Shown here: positions 54,387 through 63,958 of the stretch, piece by piece
Layout of the letters: each line of letters starts with the position of its first letter
Position numbering within the stretch: the stretch's first letter is position 1
From: Streptomyces sp. DH-12
GTDB taxonomy: Bacteria; Actinomycetota; Actinomycetes; Streptomycetales; Streptomycetaceae
DNA: 64,000 nucleotides
Assembly (NCBI RefSeq): GCF_002899455.1
Contig: NZ_PPFB01000001.1
Location: 6,263,501-6,327,500, forward strand
Reading direction: 5' to 3'
The notes under the pieces: model-generated
Database searches by the model: none
What the model was told of the DNA's origin: nothing
What the model saw: the letters and a program-made list of their open reading frames with translations, nothing else
Program-made: the position numbers and the translations under genes

Positions 54387-55062
54387 TCAGTCCCCGCCCT
54401 CCTCGACCCGGCCGAGGCTCTTCTCCGCCGCCTTCCGCCGGTTGCGGTACGCGCGGTCCCGCACGGACGACGACATGGCGGGCGTCCACTCGGCGTCCTT
54501 CCGCCAGGGCGACTTCAGTCCGTCGGGCCGCTCCGCACGCCCGTGGCGAGTCCCGCCGCGTAGGCGGCGCCCAGGCAGGTCGTCTCCGAGACCCGGGGCC
54601 TGATCACCGGCACGTCGAGAGCACGTCCGCCTGATGCCGTGTCAGCTGGACCAGCACGCCCGTGAGGGCGACCGCCCCCTCCAGGCAGTGGACGGGCGCC
54701 TCGTCGCCGGTCTTGTGGCCCAGGGTGGTGAGCAGCCCGTTCGACGGCACGGGCCGGGCGCCGGTGTCGAGCGGCAGGAGACTCCCGGTGCCGCAGGTGT
54801 TCTTGGCGGTGCCGGCGTCGTGGCGGGCCCGCCCGAAGACCTCGGCCTGCCGGTCGCCCAGAGCGGGGGCCACGGACACCCCGGCGAGCCGGCCCACGGC
54901 GGTGCCGTGGACCTCGGCGGTGCCGTGGACCTCGGCGGAGGACCTGATCTCCGGGAGCAGCGCCTCCGGGATGCGCATCGCGGACAGGACGGACGGGTCC
55001 CACGGGAGGGTCTCCAGGTTCACCAGCACGGTCCGTCCGGCACTGGTCACGCTGGTGACGTG
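54387..55062 (-). pseudogene. glpK: Glycerol kinase relic
   Basis: Read leftward from 55062, HVTSVTSAGRTVLVNLETLP, PEALLPEIRSSAEV, KNTCGTGSLLPLDTGARPVP, SNGLLTTLGHKTGDEAPVHC and LEGAVALTGVLVQLT are the middle of GlpK. A shift to a second frame gives LDVPVIRPRVSETTCLGAAY and AAGLATGVRSG, and a third frame gives RPDGLKSPWRKDAEWTPAMS, YRNRRKAAEKSLGRVEE and the stop at 54387. The N-terminal third and about 190 central residues are missing. A duplicated 18-bp unit (54901-54936) encodes EVHGTA twice. No function is expected. Confidence 0.8.
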
Positions 55063-55265
55063 CCGTCGCAGCCGCGCCGCCCGTGGGGGAGTCCTGGCGT
55101 CGGTGGGACGCCGGCCGCGGCACGCCGAATTGCGCCGAGGCGTACGACGGTGCCGACGGACGCCGGAAGTGTTCACCGGAGCCCGGGAAGCGTCAGGGGC
55201 GGCGGCGGAACGGGTCGGGGCGCCTGCTTCCGTACGGCCGTCCCCGTCTGATAAATGCAGAGGAC

Positions 55266-56075
55266 ATGACATATTTGCCGCGCGCGGTACGCGCCCTGGT
55301 CACCGCCCTCGCCGCCCTGCTCACCGCGACCATCGTGGCCGCGCCCGCCCGGGCGACGCCCGAACCCAAGGCGCCCCGCGATTTCGTGGCCCTCCACAGC
55401 GTCGACCCGACGATCCTGCACGAGATCCGCTACGTCACCCCGCACACCTTCGTCGGCGAGCCCGTCGACGGCTACCGGCAGCCCCTGTGCATCCTCACCC
55501 GCCCCGCCGCCGAGGCCCTCCGCGCCGCCCAGCGACGGCTGCTGCCGCAGGGCTACTCCCTGAAGGTCTACGACTGCTACCGCCCGCAGCGCGCCGTGGA
55601 CCACTTCGTGCGCTGGGCCGAGGACCTCGACGACCAGACCATGAAGGCCGAGTTCTACCCGAACGTCGACAAGACCCGCCTGTTCGCCGACGGGTACATC
55701 GCGGAGAAATCCGGCCACAGCCGCGGCTCCACCGTCGACCTCACCCTCGTCGAGCTCCCCGCCCGCCCCACCCGGCCCTACCGTCCGGGCGAACCCCTCA
55801 CCCCCTGCTTCGCGCCGAAGGACGAGCGGTTCCCCGACAACTCCGTCGACATGGGCACCGGTTACGACTGCTTCGACACCCTCAGCCACACCCTCGACCC
55901 GCGGATCACGGGTGAGCAGCGCGCCCACCGGATGCTGCTCAAGAACACCCTGGAGGACCTCGGCTTCGTGAACCTCGCCGAGGAGTGGTGGCACTACACC
56001 TTCAAGCCCGAGACCTACCCGGACACCTACTTCGACTTCCCCGTGGCCCGCAGGTCCCTCGCCGGCCACCGCTGA
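55266..56075 (+). CDS. Secreted D-Ala-D-Ala dipeptidase, VanX-like (M15D)
   Basis: 269 residues. A Sec signal (YLPRAVRALVTALAALLTAT, cleavage near ARA) leads to a VanX-type zinc peptidase: YDCYRPQRAVDHFVRW, then SxHxxGxxxD as SGHSRGSTVDLTLVEL and the catalytic Glu/His in AEEWWHYTFKPE. The long insert ALAPKDER-type segment (FAPKDERFPDNSVDMGTGYD, with a Cys pair in PCFAPK and YDCFDT) is typical of secreted members. It cleaves D,D-dipeptides of cell-wall origin. It is not with vanHA here, so a recycling role is likelier than glycopeptide resistance. ATG 55266 follows GCAGAGGAC. Confidence 0.92.
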   Translation: MTYLPRAVRALVTALAALLTATIVAAPARATPEPKAPRDFVALHSVDPTILHEIRYVTPHTFVGEPVDGYRQPLCILTRPAAEALRAAQRRLLPQGYSLKVYDCYRPQRAVDHFVRWAEDLDDQTMKAEFYPNVDKTRLFADGYIAEKSGHSRGSTVDLTLVELPARPTRPYRPGEPLTPCFAPKDERFPDNSVDMGTGYDCFDTLSHTLDPRITGEQRAHRMLLKNTLEDLGFVNLAEEWWHYTFKPETYPDTYFDFPVARRSLAGHR

Positions 56076-56123
56076 ACCGCCCTCCCGAAGACGCCCCTTC
56101 CGCCATCGGATACAGTCCCGCGC

Positions 56124-56654
56124 GTGTCCGATACTCACGTTCCCAACTCCGCGGCGGATTCCCACTGTTCGTCCTGCGGCACGCCCTACGGAGAGGGCGT
56201 CTCCGGCTGGCCGCGCACCTGCCCCGCCTGCGGCGCCGTCGCCTACCGCAACCCGCTCCCCGTCGCCGTGGCCCTCCAGCCCGTGTACGACACCCAGGGC
56301 ACGGCCCTGGTCGTCGTCACCCGGTCGATCCCGCCCGCCAAGGGCGGCACCGTCCTGCCCGGCGGCTACATCGACCACGACGAGGACTGGCGCCAGGCCG
56401 TCGTCCGGGAACTCAAGGAGGAGACCGGCCTCGAGGCGGCCGGCCGCGACGTCCGGCTCGCCGACGCCATGAGCGCCCCCGACGGCCACCTGCTGCTCTT
56501 CGGGCTGCTGCCCGAGCGCCCGGCGGACGACCTGCCCGCCTCCGCGCCCACCGACGAGACCGAGGGCACGCACCTGCTGCGCCGCCCCGAGGAACTCGCC
56601 TTCCCCCTGCACACCGTGGCCGTGCGCGCCTTCTTCGAGGGCCGCTACCTCTGA
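56124..56654 (+). CDS. Nudix hydrolase with N-terminal zinc ribbon
   Basis: 176 residues. The zinc ribbon reads CSSCGTPYGEGVSGWPRTCP-AC (two CxxC pairs) followed by AYRNPLPVAVALQPV. The Nudix box is GGYIDHDEDWRQAVVRELKE-ETGLE (about residues 78-102) with all metal-binding Glu residues. This NudC-like architecture suits hydrolysis of a nucleoside diphosphate derivative such as NADH, but the NudC SQPWPFPxS tail is absent, so the substrate is open. GTG 56124 begins soon after the dipeptidase stop. The last 10 bp overlap the 3' end of the convergent GH31 gene. Confidence 0.9.
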   Translation: MSDTHVPNSAADSHCSSCGTPYGEGVSGWPRTCPACGAVAYRNPLPVAVALQPVYDTQGTALVVVTRSIPPAKGGTVLPGGYIDHDEDWRQAVVRELKEETGLEAAGRDVRLADAMSAPDGHLLLFGLLPERPADDLPASAPTDETEGTHLLRRPEELAFPLHTVAVRAFFEGRYL

Positions 56655-58960
56655 TCCGGGGGCCGCTGCGTCCGGCCCCCGGACCGGCCGAGCCCACGGA
56701 CGCGTACCGGCCGGGACGGCTCCCGCGCGCCGTCCTCCCCCTCCCGCCGGACGACGACCCGCGGGCCCGACCAGGTCACCGAGTACCGCTCGACCTCCGG
56801 CTCCGCCCCCTCGTCCCCGCCGTCCGGCACCACCGGCCCGCCCCCGCTCCGGCCCGGGGCGGGCGCCCACACCTCCAGCACCGTCCCCCCGTCCTCCCCG
56901 CGCACCGGGACCACCGCGCCCGCCCGCGCGAACACGGGTATCCGCTCCAGCGGGGCGTCGGCCGGCACCTTCGCCGGCCCCTCGTACACCCGCTCCGTCG
57001 CCGTGTCGTACCACCGCCCGCGCGGCAGCCGCACCTCCCGCCGCTCCACGCCCGGCTCCAGCACCGGCGCCACGAGCAGCGCGTCCCCCAGCAGGAAGAC
57101 GTCCTCGCAGTCCCGCAACGCCCGCTCCTCCGGCGCCGCCCACCACAACGGCCGCACAGAGGGCGCCCCGGTCCGCCGCGCGAGATGCGCCAGCGTCACG
57201 AAGTACGGCAGCAGACGCCGCCGCTCGTCCAGCGCCGCGCGAGCGTGCTCCGACACCCTCGCGCCGCACTCCCACGGCAGGTCACCCGCCGCAGTGGCCG
57301 CAACCGTACGCAGCAACGGCAGATACGCGCCCAACTGCAATCCCCGCACGTACAGTTCGGACGAACCGTCCTTGCCGCCGACGACGACGTCCGGGCCCGA
57401 GAACGGCACCCCGCACAGCCCGAGCCCCAGCACCAGCGCGAGTGACGCCCGCAGTCCGGGCCACCCCGCGGCCCCCTCGCCGGACCACACCCCGCCGTAC
57501 CGCTGGAGCCCCGCCCACCCGGACCGGGACAGCACCAGCGGCCGCTCGCCGCCGACGGCTCCGCGCAGTCCCTCGGACGCCGCCCGGGCCAGGCACAGCG
57601 CGTACACGTTGTGCGCCTCCCCGCCGACGGGGGCGGGCGAGTCGAGCGTGTGCCAGACCCCCGTGAAGCCCTGCTCCGCCCGCTCCGCGTACCAGCCGCC
57701 CCACCAGGTCCGCACGCGCGCGTCGGTGAGGTCCGGGAACACCGCCTCGCCCCGCCGGTCCGCCGCGCGCACCACCTCCCCGGAGCCGTCCCGCACGAAG
57801 GCGTCCCGGCGCGTCCCCTCCTCGTACACCGCGCCGCCCGGCGCGGCCCGCACGGCCGGGGTCACCACCGACACCAGCCGGACCCCCTCGCGCCGCAGCT
57901 CGTCCGCGAGCACCGGCAGCTTCGGGAAACGGTCCTGGTCGACGGTGAACGCCCGGCGGCCGTCCAGGTGACCGCACCCCAGATGCACCGCCTCCAGCGG
58001 CAGCCCGCCCTCCCGGTGCCCGGCGACGACCCGCCGCACGTCGTCCTCCCCGCCGGCGCCCTCCCGCACATGGTGGTGGCCGAAGGCCCACGCGGGCGGC
58101 AGCGCCGGCGCCCCGGTCAGCGACGCCCACGTCAGCAGGACCCGCGCCGGCGTGCCCGCCACCACCCAGCCGCGCACCGGACCACCCGCCATGCGCAGCT
58201 CGCTCGTGCCCGCCCGGTCGTGCCCGGAACCGGCGCCCTCCGCCCCCTCCCGCAGCGTCACCGTGCCGTCCCACGGGTTGTCGACGAACGACAGATGCGT
58301 GCCCGCGTCGGCCACCACCAGCTGCACGGGCATCGACACCGGGGCCGGGCTCCCCGCGCCCTCGGCGGCCCGCCCGGCAACGCCGTTCCCCAGCCGGTGG
58401 GTGCCGTCCCGCAGCCGAGGCCCCTCCGCCCGGCCGCCCAGACCGAAGAAACGGGCGTCCGCCGGCACCTCCGCGCGCTGCATCCAACACGCCGGACCCC
58501 CGTCCCCCGGCTCCCACCACCGCGGCGGCAGATCCCGCCGCAGCATCACACCCCCGGGCGTGAGCACCTCCAGCGCACCGTGCCGTGACACCGCGACCGT
58601 CACCCGCTCGGCCACCACACGCCAGCCGCCGTCCGTGTCCGGCTCCAGCGCGGCCCGCGGATCCGGCTCGGGACACGCACCGGCCAGCGCGTACGACGGC
58701 TCCGGGCCCGCCCCGTCCCAGCCCCAGAACACCGCGCCGTTCACCGCCACGAGGATCCGCAGCTCCGAGCGGCCGAACCGGATCACACCCCCGCCCGGGC
58801 CCGGCTCCACCTCCCGCACGGTCCCCGGCACCCGCGCCCGCACCGGCCCGGTGGCGTCCGCCCCCCGCCTGCGCCACGCTGCTCGTACGGTACGCAGTCC
58901 CCGTGCCGCTCCCGCCCCGCCGACCGACCACCACGAACGCACCAGGTCACGACCGTTCAT
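56645..58960 (-). CDS. Glycoside hydrolase family 31-like protein lacking both catalytic acids
   Basis: 771 residues with GH31 alpha-glucosidase layout: an N-terminal beta domain (FFGLGGRAEGPRLRDGTHRL), barrel strands (LPPAWAFGHHHVREG; GHREGGLPLEAVHLGCGHLD) and LVLSRSGWAGLQRYGGVWSG before the C-terminal beta domains. In active GH31 enzymes the nucleophile is the Asp of W(N/T)DMNEP and the acid/base is the Asp of TGDN. Here these read WHTLDSPAP and SGEG, so the nucleophile position is Thr and the acid/base Glu. It may be a pseudo-enzyme or use altered chemistry. ATG 58960 with AGGGTGAG upstream is preferred over 58981. It overlaps the Nudix gene tail to tail. Confidence 0.8.
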   Translation of the reverse strand: MNGRDLVRSWWSVGGAGAARGLRTVRAAWRRRGADATGPVRARVPGTVREVEPGPGGGVIRFGRSELRILVAVNGAVFWGWDGAGPEPSYALAGACPEPDPRAALEPDTDGGWRVVAERVTVAVSRHGALEVLTPGGVMLRRDLPPRWWEPGDGGPACWMQRAEVPADARFFGLGGRAEGPRLRDGTHRLGNGVAGRAAEGAGSPAPVSMPVQLVVADAGTHLSFVDNPWDGTVTLREGAEGAGSGHDRAGTSELRMAGGPVRGWVVAGTPARVLLTWASLTGAPALPPAWAFGHHHVREGAGGEDDVRRVVAGHREGGLPLEAVHLGCGHLDGRRAFTVDQDRFPKLPVLADELRREGVRLVSVVTPAVRAAPGGAVYEEGTRRDAFVRDGSGEVVRAADRRGEAVFPDLTDARVRTWWGGWYAERAEQGFTGVWHTLDSPAPVGGEAHNVYALCLARAASEGLRGAVGGERPLVLSRSGWAGLQRYGGVWSGEGAAGWPGLRASLALVLGLGLCGVPFSGPDVVVGGKDGSSELYVRGLQLGAYLPLLRTVAATAAGDLPWECGARVSEHARAALDERRRLLPYFVTLAHLARRTGAPSVRPLWWAAPEERALRDCEDVFLLGDALLVAPVLEPGVERREVRLPRGRWYDTATERVYEGPAKVPADAPLERIPVFARAGAVVPVRGEDGGTVLEVWAPAPGRSGGGPVVPDGGDEGAEPEVERYSVTWSGPRVVVRREGEDGAREPSRPVRVRGLGRSGGRTQRPPDQR

Positions 58961-59173
58961 GTTGCTCACCCTGCCATCCACCGCGCCCCGCAGGCGTGGT
59001 GTTCAACTCCCGTTCACCCGTGATCGGACCACATCTTCACGACAGGGACTATGTGGGGGGCACCCTGGTGCGGAAGTCGATCACATGGCATCGTCCCTGT
59101 CAGCCGCGTCACGCGCACACCCCAGCCCGTGCGCGGAGGACGCACACGACGCGCACAGTCCGGGAGCCGCCCC

Positions 59174-61150
59174 ATGTCGACCGTGAACCCTCAGCCGCTC
59201 TGGCAGCCGACACCGGAACGTATCGCCGAGGCCCGCATCACCCGGTTCCAGGCCTGGGCCGCCCAGCACCACGGCGCCCCCGCCGACGGCGGTTACGCGG
59301 CGCTCCACCGGTGGTCCGTGGAGGAGCTGGAGACCTTCTGGAAAGCGGTCACCGAGTGGTTCGACGTCCGCTTCGCCACGCCGTACGAGCGCGTCCTCGG
59401 CGAGCGCTCCATGCCCGGCGCCCAGTGGTTCCCCGGAGCGACCCTCAACTACGCCGAGCACGCCCTGCGCGCGGCCGGCTCCCGCGCGGACGAGCCGGCC
59501 CTGCTCCACGTGGACGAGACCCACGACCCCCGCCCCGTCACCTGGGCCGAACTGCGCCGCCAGGTCGGCTCCCTCGCCGCCGAGCTCCGCGCCCTCGGCG
59601 TACGGCCCGGCGACCGCGTCAGCGGCTACCTGCCGAACGTCCCGCAGGCCGTCGTCGCCCTCCTCGCCACCGCGGCCGTCGGCGGCGTGTGGACCTCCTG
59701 CGCGCCCGACTTCGGCGCCCGCAGCGTCCTGGACCGCTTCCAGCAGGTCGAACCGGTCGTCCTGTTCACCGTCGACGGCTACCGCTACGGCGGCAAGGAA
59801 CACGACCGCCGCGACATCGTCGCCGAACTCCGCCGCGAACTGCCCACCCTGCGCGCCGTCGTGCACATCCCGCTGCTCGGCACCGACGCCCCCGACGGCG
59901 CCCTGGAATGGTCCGCCCTCACCGCCGCCGACACCGAACCGGTCTACGAGCAGGTGCCCTTCGACCACCCGCTGTGGGTGCTCTACTCCTCCGGCACCAC
60001 CGGACTGCCCAAAGCCATCGTGCAGTCCCAGGGCGGCATCCTCGTCGAACACCTCAAGCAGCTCGGCCTGCACTGCGACCTGGGCCCCGAGGACCGCTTC
60101 TTCTGGTACACCTCGACCGGCTGGATGATGTGGAACTTCCTCGTCTCCGGCCTCCTCACCGGCACCACCGTCGTCCTCTACGACGGCAGCCCCGGCCACC
60201 CCGACACCGGCGCCCAGTGGCGCATCGCCGAACGCACCGGAGCCACCCTCTACGGCACCTCCGCCGCGTACGTCATGGCCTGCCGCAAGGCCGGCGTCCA
60301 CCCCGCGCGCGACTACGACCTGTCCGCCGTGACCTGCGTCGCCACCACCGGCTCCCCCCTGCCGCCCGACGGCTTCCGCTGGCTCCACGACGAGTTCGCC
60401 GAGAGCGGGGACGACCTGTGGATCGCCTCCGTCAGCGGCGGCACCGACGTCTGCTCCTGCTTCGCCGGAGCCGTCCCCACCCTCCCCGTCCACGTCGGCG
60501 AGCTCCAGGCCCCCTGCCTCGGCACCGACCTGCAGTCCTGGGACCCCAGCGGCAGGCCCCTCACCGACGAGGTCGGCGAACTCGTGGTCACCAACCCCAT
60601 GCCGTCCATGCCGATCCACTTCTGGAACGACCCCGACGGCAGCCGCTACCACGACAGCTACTTCGACACCTACCCCGGCGTCTGGCGCCACGGCGACTGG
60701 ATCACCCTCACCTCGCGCGGCTCCGTCGTCATCCACGGCCGCTCCGACTCCACCCTCAACCGCCAGGGCGTCCGCATGGGCTCCGCCGACATCTACGAGG
60801 CCGTCGAACGCCTCCCCGAGATCAAGGAGTCCCTCGTCGTCGGCATCGAACAGCCCGACGGCGGCTACTGGATGCCCCTCTTCGTCCACCTGGCGCCCGG
60901 CGCCACCCTGGACGACGACCTCACCGACCGCATCAGGAAGACCATCCGCACCCAGCTCTCGCCCCGGCACGTCCCCGACGAGATCATCGAGGTGCCCGGC
61001 ATCCCGCACACCCTCACCGGCAAGCGCATCGAGGTCCCGGTCAAGCGCCTCCTCCAGGGCACCCCGCTGGAGAAGGCCGTCAACCCCGGCTCCATCGACG
61101 ACCTCGACCTGCTCGTCCCCTACCAGGAACTGGCCCGCACCCGCCCCTGA
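59174..61150 (+). CDS. Acetoacetyl-CoA synthetase
   Basis: 658 residues of the acyl-adenylate superfamily, AACS type. It starts LWQPTPERIAEARITRFQAW and has WFPGATLNYAEHALR, the AMP-binding P-loop LYSSGTTGLPKAIVQSQGG (about 270), WYTSTGWMMWNFLVSGLLTG, SVSGGTDVCSCFAGAVPTLP, HGRSDSTLNRQGVRMGSADI and the C-terminal catalytic Lys in LTGKRIEVPVKRLLQG. It activates acetoacetate (or a similar keto acid) to the CoA thioester with ATP. The start ATG 59174 matches family N-termini, though no strong ribosome site is visible. It stands as a single gene. Confidence 0.92.
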   Translation: MSTVNPQPLWQPTPERIAEARITRFQAWAAQHHGAPADGGYAALHRWSVEELETFWKAVTEWFDVRFATPYERVLGERSMPGAQWFPGATLNYAEHALRAAGSRADEPALLHVDETHDPRPVTWAELRRQVGSLAAELRALGVRPGDRVSGYLPNVPQAVVALLATAAVGGVWTSCAPDFGARSVLDRFQQVEPVVLFTVDGYRYGGKEHDRRDIVAELRRELPTLRAVVHIPLLGTDAPDGALEWSALTAADTEPVYEQVPFDHPLWVLYSSGTTGLPKAIVQSQGGILVEHLKQLGLHCDLGPEDRFFWYTSTGWMMWNFLVSGLLTGTTVVLYDGSPGHPDTGAQWRIAERTGATLYGTSAAYVMACRKAGVHPARDYDLSAVTCVATTGSPLPPDGFRWLHDEFAESGDDLWIASVSGGTDVCSCFAGAVPTLPVHVGELQAPCLGTDLQSWDPSGRPLTDEVGELVVTNPMPSMPIHFWNDPDGSRYHDSYFDTYPGVWRHGDWITLTSRGSVVIHGRSDSTLNRQGVRMGSADIYEAVERLPEIKESLVVGIEQPDGGYWMPLFVHLAPGATLDDDLTDRIRKTIRTQLSPRHVPDEIIEVPGIPHTLTGKRIEVPVKRLLQGTPLEKAVNPGSIDDLDLLVPYQELARTRP

Positions 61151-61249
61151 GCGGCCCCGGACCGGTCACGCCGCGTCTCCTCCTCCGCCCGTTGTCAGTG
61201 CCGCCGATTACGGTGAGTGAGCATTGATCGACTGTGCAGAGGGGGAGAC

Positions 61250-62140
61250 ATGGCGTACACCGACCACCGGACCCTGCGACGCGTCCTGCGCCGCGAGGTC
61301 GCCGGCACCATCGGCGTGCTGACCGACGAACACGACTTCCGCGCCATGCGGCGCTACGACAGCTTCGTCTTCGACGACCACGCCACCTACCTGAAACACG
61401 TGGAAGCGGTCCTGCGCACCCGCGCCCTCCAGGGCAGCCACACCACGGTGGCCCTCTTCGACCCCGAGGAGTACGCCGAGTACTGCGCGCACCACGGCCT
61501 CGACCCCGACAGCTCCGTCAGCCGCACCCGCTTCACCGCCGAACGCGCGGCCACCGGACCCGCCGTCCCCTACGACGGCCGTCCCCTGGCCGACCTCATG
61601 ACCCTCCTCGTCGACGAGGCCGTCCGCCGCGCCACCTGGGAATACGCCACCACACTCCTCGCCCGCCTCGGCCCCTGCGCCTCCTGCGGCGAGGACCTCG
61701 GACACGCGGCCTTCGCCCGCGCCTCCCGCCTCGTCACCCGCATCCTCGACACCGCCCCGCCGGGCGACCGCCACCTCGTCTGCAGCGTCTCCGGACCATC
61801 CGAATCACTCGTCGCCGTCCTGCACGCCGACGACACCGACGACGGCGTACGCATCGACGAGACCGAGGCCCTGGAGTTCACCACCGTCCTGGCCGTCGGC
61901 CTCGCCACCGCCAGCCCCGGCGGCCTCGTGATGCGTGCCAGCACCCCGGGCGAACCCGACCGCATCCACGGCTGGCGTCTGCGCCCCCACGGACTCGTCC
62001 CGCTCACCGCCGGAGAGGTCTTCGACGCCTACTGCACCGACGCCGAGACGGGCGAGATCATCCCGCCCGAGTCCAACGTCGACTACTGCGCGTCACCCGA
62101 CCTCACCGACGCCGACCCCGGCCCGGACCACCAGCACTGA
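61250..62140 (+). CDS. Conserved hypothetical protein, 296 residues
   Basis: Not assigned to a family. The N-terminal part is helical and acidic/basic (RTLRRVLRREVAGTIGVLTD, EHDFRAMRRYDSFVFDDHAT, LKHVEAVLRTRALQGSHTTV). The middle has CASCGEDLGHAAFARASRLV, and the C-terminal part is strand-rich (LVCSVSGPSESLVAVLHADD, RIHGWRLRPHGLVPLTAGEV). No signal or membrane segment is seen. It sits between the acetoacetyl-CoA synthetase and ptsI genes, as I recall its homologue does in S. coelicolor. ATG 61250 follows AGAGGGGGAGAC, an excellent ribosome site. Confidence 0.75.
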   Translation: MAYTDHRTLRRVLRREVAGTIGVLTDEHDFRAMRRYDSFVFDDHATYLKHVEAVLRTRALQGSHTTVALFDPEEYAEYCAHHGLDPDSSVSRTRFTAERAATGPAVPYDGRPLADLMTLLVDEAVRRATWEYATTLLARLGPCASCGEDLGHAAFARASRLVTRILDTAPPGDRHLVCSVSGPSESLVAVLHADDTDDGVRIDETEALEFTTVLAVGLATASPGGLVMRASTPGEPDRIHGWRLRPHGLVPLTAGEVFDAYCTDAETGEIIPPESNVDYCASPDLTDADPGPDHQH

Positions 62141-62153
62141 GCGCGCAGCACAA

Positions 62154-62181
62154 GGGGCGCCCCACCGAAGTGGAGCGCCCC
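62154..62181. terminator. Hairpin between convergent hypothetical gene and ptsI
   Basis: GGGGCGCCCCAC (62154-62165) pairs with GTGGAGCGCCCC (62170-62181), one mismatch, around a CGAA tetraloop. It is positioned to end both transcripts. Confidence 0.75.
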
Positions 62182-62210
62182 AGGCACACAGCGCGCGGGT
62201 CCGGGGAGGA

Positions 62211-63881
62211 CTACTCGCCCGACAGCACCGCCTGCGCCGCGTTCCGCGCCTCCTCCGCGCTGTCCGCGGCCCGGGCGGCAGCGGCGGCCCGCTCGCACTG
62301 CGCCAGCGTGAACTTCGCCAGCGACGCCCGCACGTAAGGAATCGACGCCGCACCCATCGAGAGCGAGGTGACACCCAGCCCCGTCAGCACACACGCCAGC
62401 AGCGGATCCGAAGCGGCCTCACCGCACACACCGCAGCTCTTGCCCTCGGCCCGCGCCGCCTCGGCGGACAGCGCCACCAGATCGAGCAGCGCCGGCTGCC
62501 AGGGGTCCTGCAGCCGGGAGACCGCACCCACCTGACGGTCCGCGGCGAACGTGTACTGCGCGAGGTCGTTCGTCCCCAGCGACAGGAACTCCACCTCCCG
62601 CAGCACCGAGCGCGCCCGCAGCGCCGCCGAGGGGATCTCGACCATCGCGCCGTACTTCGCGCGCAGCCCCGCCTCCCGGCACGCGTCCGCGAAGGCCTTC
62701 GCGTCGGCCCGGTCCGCCACCATCGGGGCCATCACCTCGAGGTGCACGGGCAGCCCCTCCGCGGCCTTGGCCAGCGCCGTCAGCTGAGTGCGCAGCACCT
62801 CGGGGTGGTCGAGCAGGGTCCGCAGACCCCGCACGCCCAGCGCCGGGTTCGGCTCGTCGCCCGGGGTGAGGAAGTCCAGCGGCTTGTCCGCGCCGGCGTC
62901 CAGCACCCGCACCACGACACGCCCCTCGGGGAACGCCTCCAGCACCTGCCGGTACGCCTCGACCTGCTTCTCCTCGGACGGAGCGCTCTTGCTGTCGTCC
63001 AGGAACAGGAACTCGGTCCGGAACAGACCGACGCCCTCGGCGCCCGCCTCGACCGCCGCGGCCACGTCGGCCGGCCCGCCGATGTTCGCCAGCAGCGGCA
63101 CCTTGTGCCCGTCCGCCGTCACACCCGGCCCGGTCGCCGCCGCCAGCGCGGCCTTGCGCTCCGCGGCCGCGGCCTCCAGAGCGGCCCTGCGTTCCTCGGT
63201 CGGGTCCACGAAGAGCTCGCCCGAGCTGCCGTCGACCGCTATCAGCGTGCCCTCGGCGATCTCACCGGCTCCCGGCAGCGCCACGACCGCCGGCACACCC
63301 AGCGCACGCGCCAGGATCGCGCTGTGGCTGGTGGGCCCGCCCTCCTCGGTCACGAAGCCGAGCACCAGCGTGGGGTCCAGCAGCGCGGTGTCGGCCGGCG
63401 CGAGATCCCTCGCCACCAGCACGTACGGCTGGTCGCTGTCCGGCACACCCGGCATCGGCACGCCGAGCAGCCGCGCCACGATGCGGTTGCGCACGTCGTC
63501 CAGGTCGGCCACCCGGCCGGCCAGGTACTCGCCCGCGTTGGCCAGTAGCTCGCGGTACGCGGCGAACGCGTCGTAGACCGCGCGCTCGGCCGAGCTGCCC
63601 ACGGCGACGCGCCGCTCCACGTCGGCCATCAGTTCCGGGTCCTGCGCCATCAGGGCCTGCGCCTCGAGCACCGCCTGCGCCTCGCCCCCGGCGAGGTTCC
63701 CGCGCGCGGTCAGGTCGGCCGCGACCGCCTCCACGGCCTGACGGGCGCGCTGCTGCTCGCGCTCCGCCTCCTCCGCCGGGATCTGCTTGGCCGGCGGCTC
63801 CAGCACCGCCGTACCCATGTGCCGAACCTCGCCGATCGCCACACCGTGGCTCACGCCGACGCCTCGCAGCGTTGTCTCCAT
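62211..63881 (-). CDS. ptsI: Phosphoenolpyruvate-protein phosphotransferase (PTS enzyme I)
   Basis: 556 residues. Enzyme I takes phosphate from PEP on a His and passes it to HPr, the first step of all PTS sugar uptake, including GlcNAc in Streptomyces. The N-terminal domain has the active His in FVTEEGGPTSHSAILARALG (about 186). The C-terminal PEP-binding barrel has EGVGLFRTEFLFLDDSKSAP, RVLDAGADKPLDFLTPGDEP, GAMVEIPSA, LSLGTNDLAQYTFAADR and the Cys loop SCGVCGEAASDPLL. It lies 77 bp behind crr on the same strand, as in S. coelicolor, where crr-ptsI are known DasR targets. Confidence 0.98.
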   Translation of the reverse strand: METTLRGVGVSHGVAIGEVRHMGTAVLEPPAKQIPAEEAEREQQRARQAVEAVAADLTARGNLAGGEAQAVLEAQALMAQDPELMADVERRVAVGSSAERAVYDAFAAYRELLANAGEYLAGRVADLDDVRNRIVARLLGVPMPGVPDSDQPYVLVARDLAPADTALLDPTLVLGFVTEEGGPTSHSAILARALGVPAVVALPGAGEIAEGTLIAVDGSSGELFVDPTEERRAALEAAAAERKAALAAATGPGVTADGHKVPLLANIGGPADVAAAVEAGAEGVGLFRTEFLFLDDSKSAPSEEKQVEAYRQVLEAFPEGRVVVRVLDAGADKPLDFLTPGDEPNPALGVRGLRTLLDHPEVLRTQLTALAKAAEGLPVHLEVMAPMVADRADAKAFADACREAGLRAKYGAMVEIPSAALRARSVLREVEFLSLGTNDLAQYTFAADRQVGAVSRLQDPWQPALLDLVALSAEAARAEGKSCGVCGEAASDPLLACVLTGLGVTSLSMGAASIPYVRASLAKFTLAQCERAAAAARAADSAEEARNAAQAVLSGE

Positions 63882-63958
63882 CTCACCCGTCTCCGGTAAA
63901 GCGGCGGGTCGCGCCGCAGCGTCCGATGTTCCTGCGCCGTCGTGGGGACGGCGTCACG

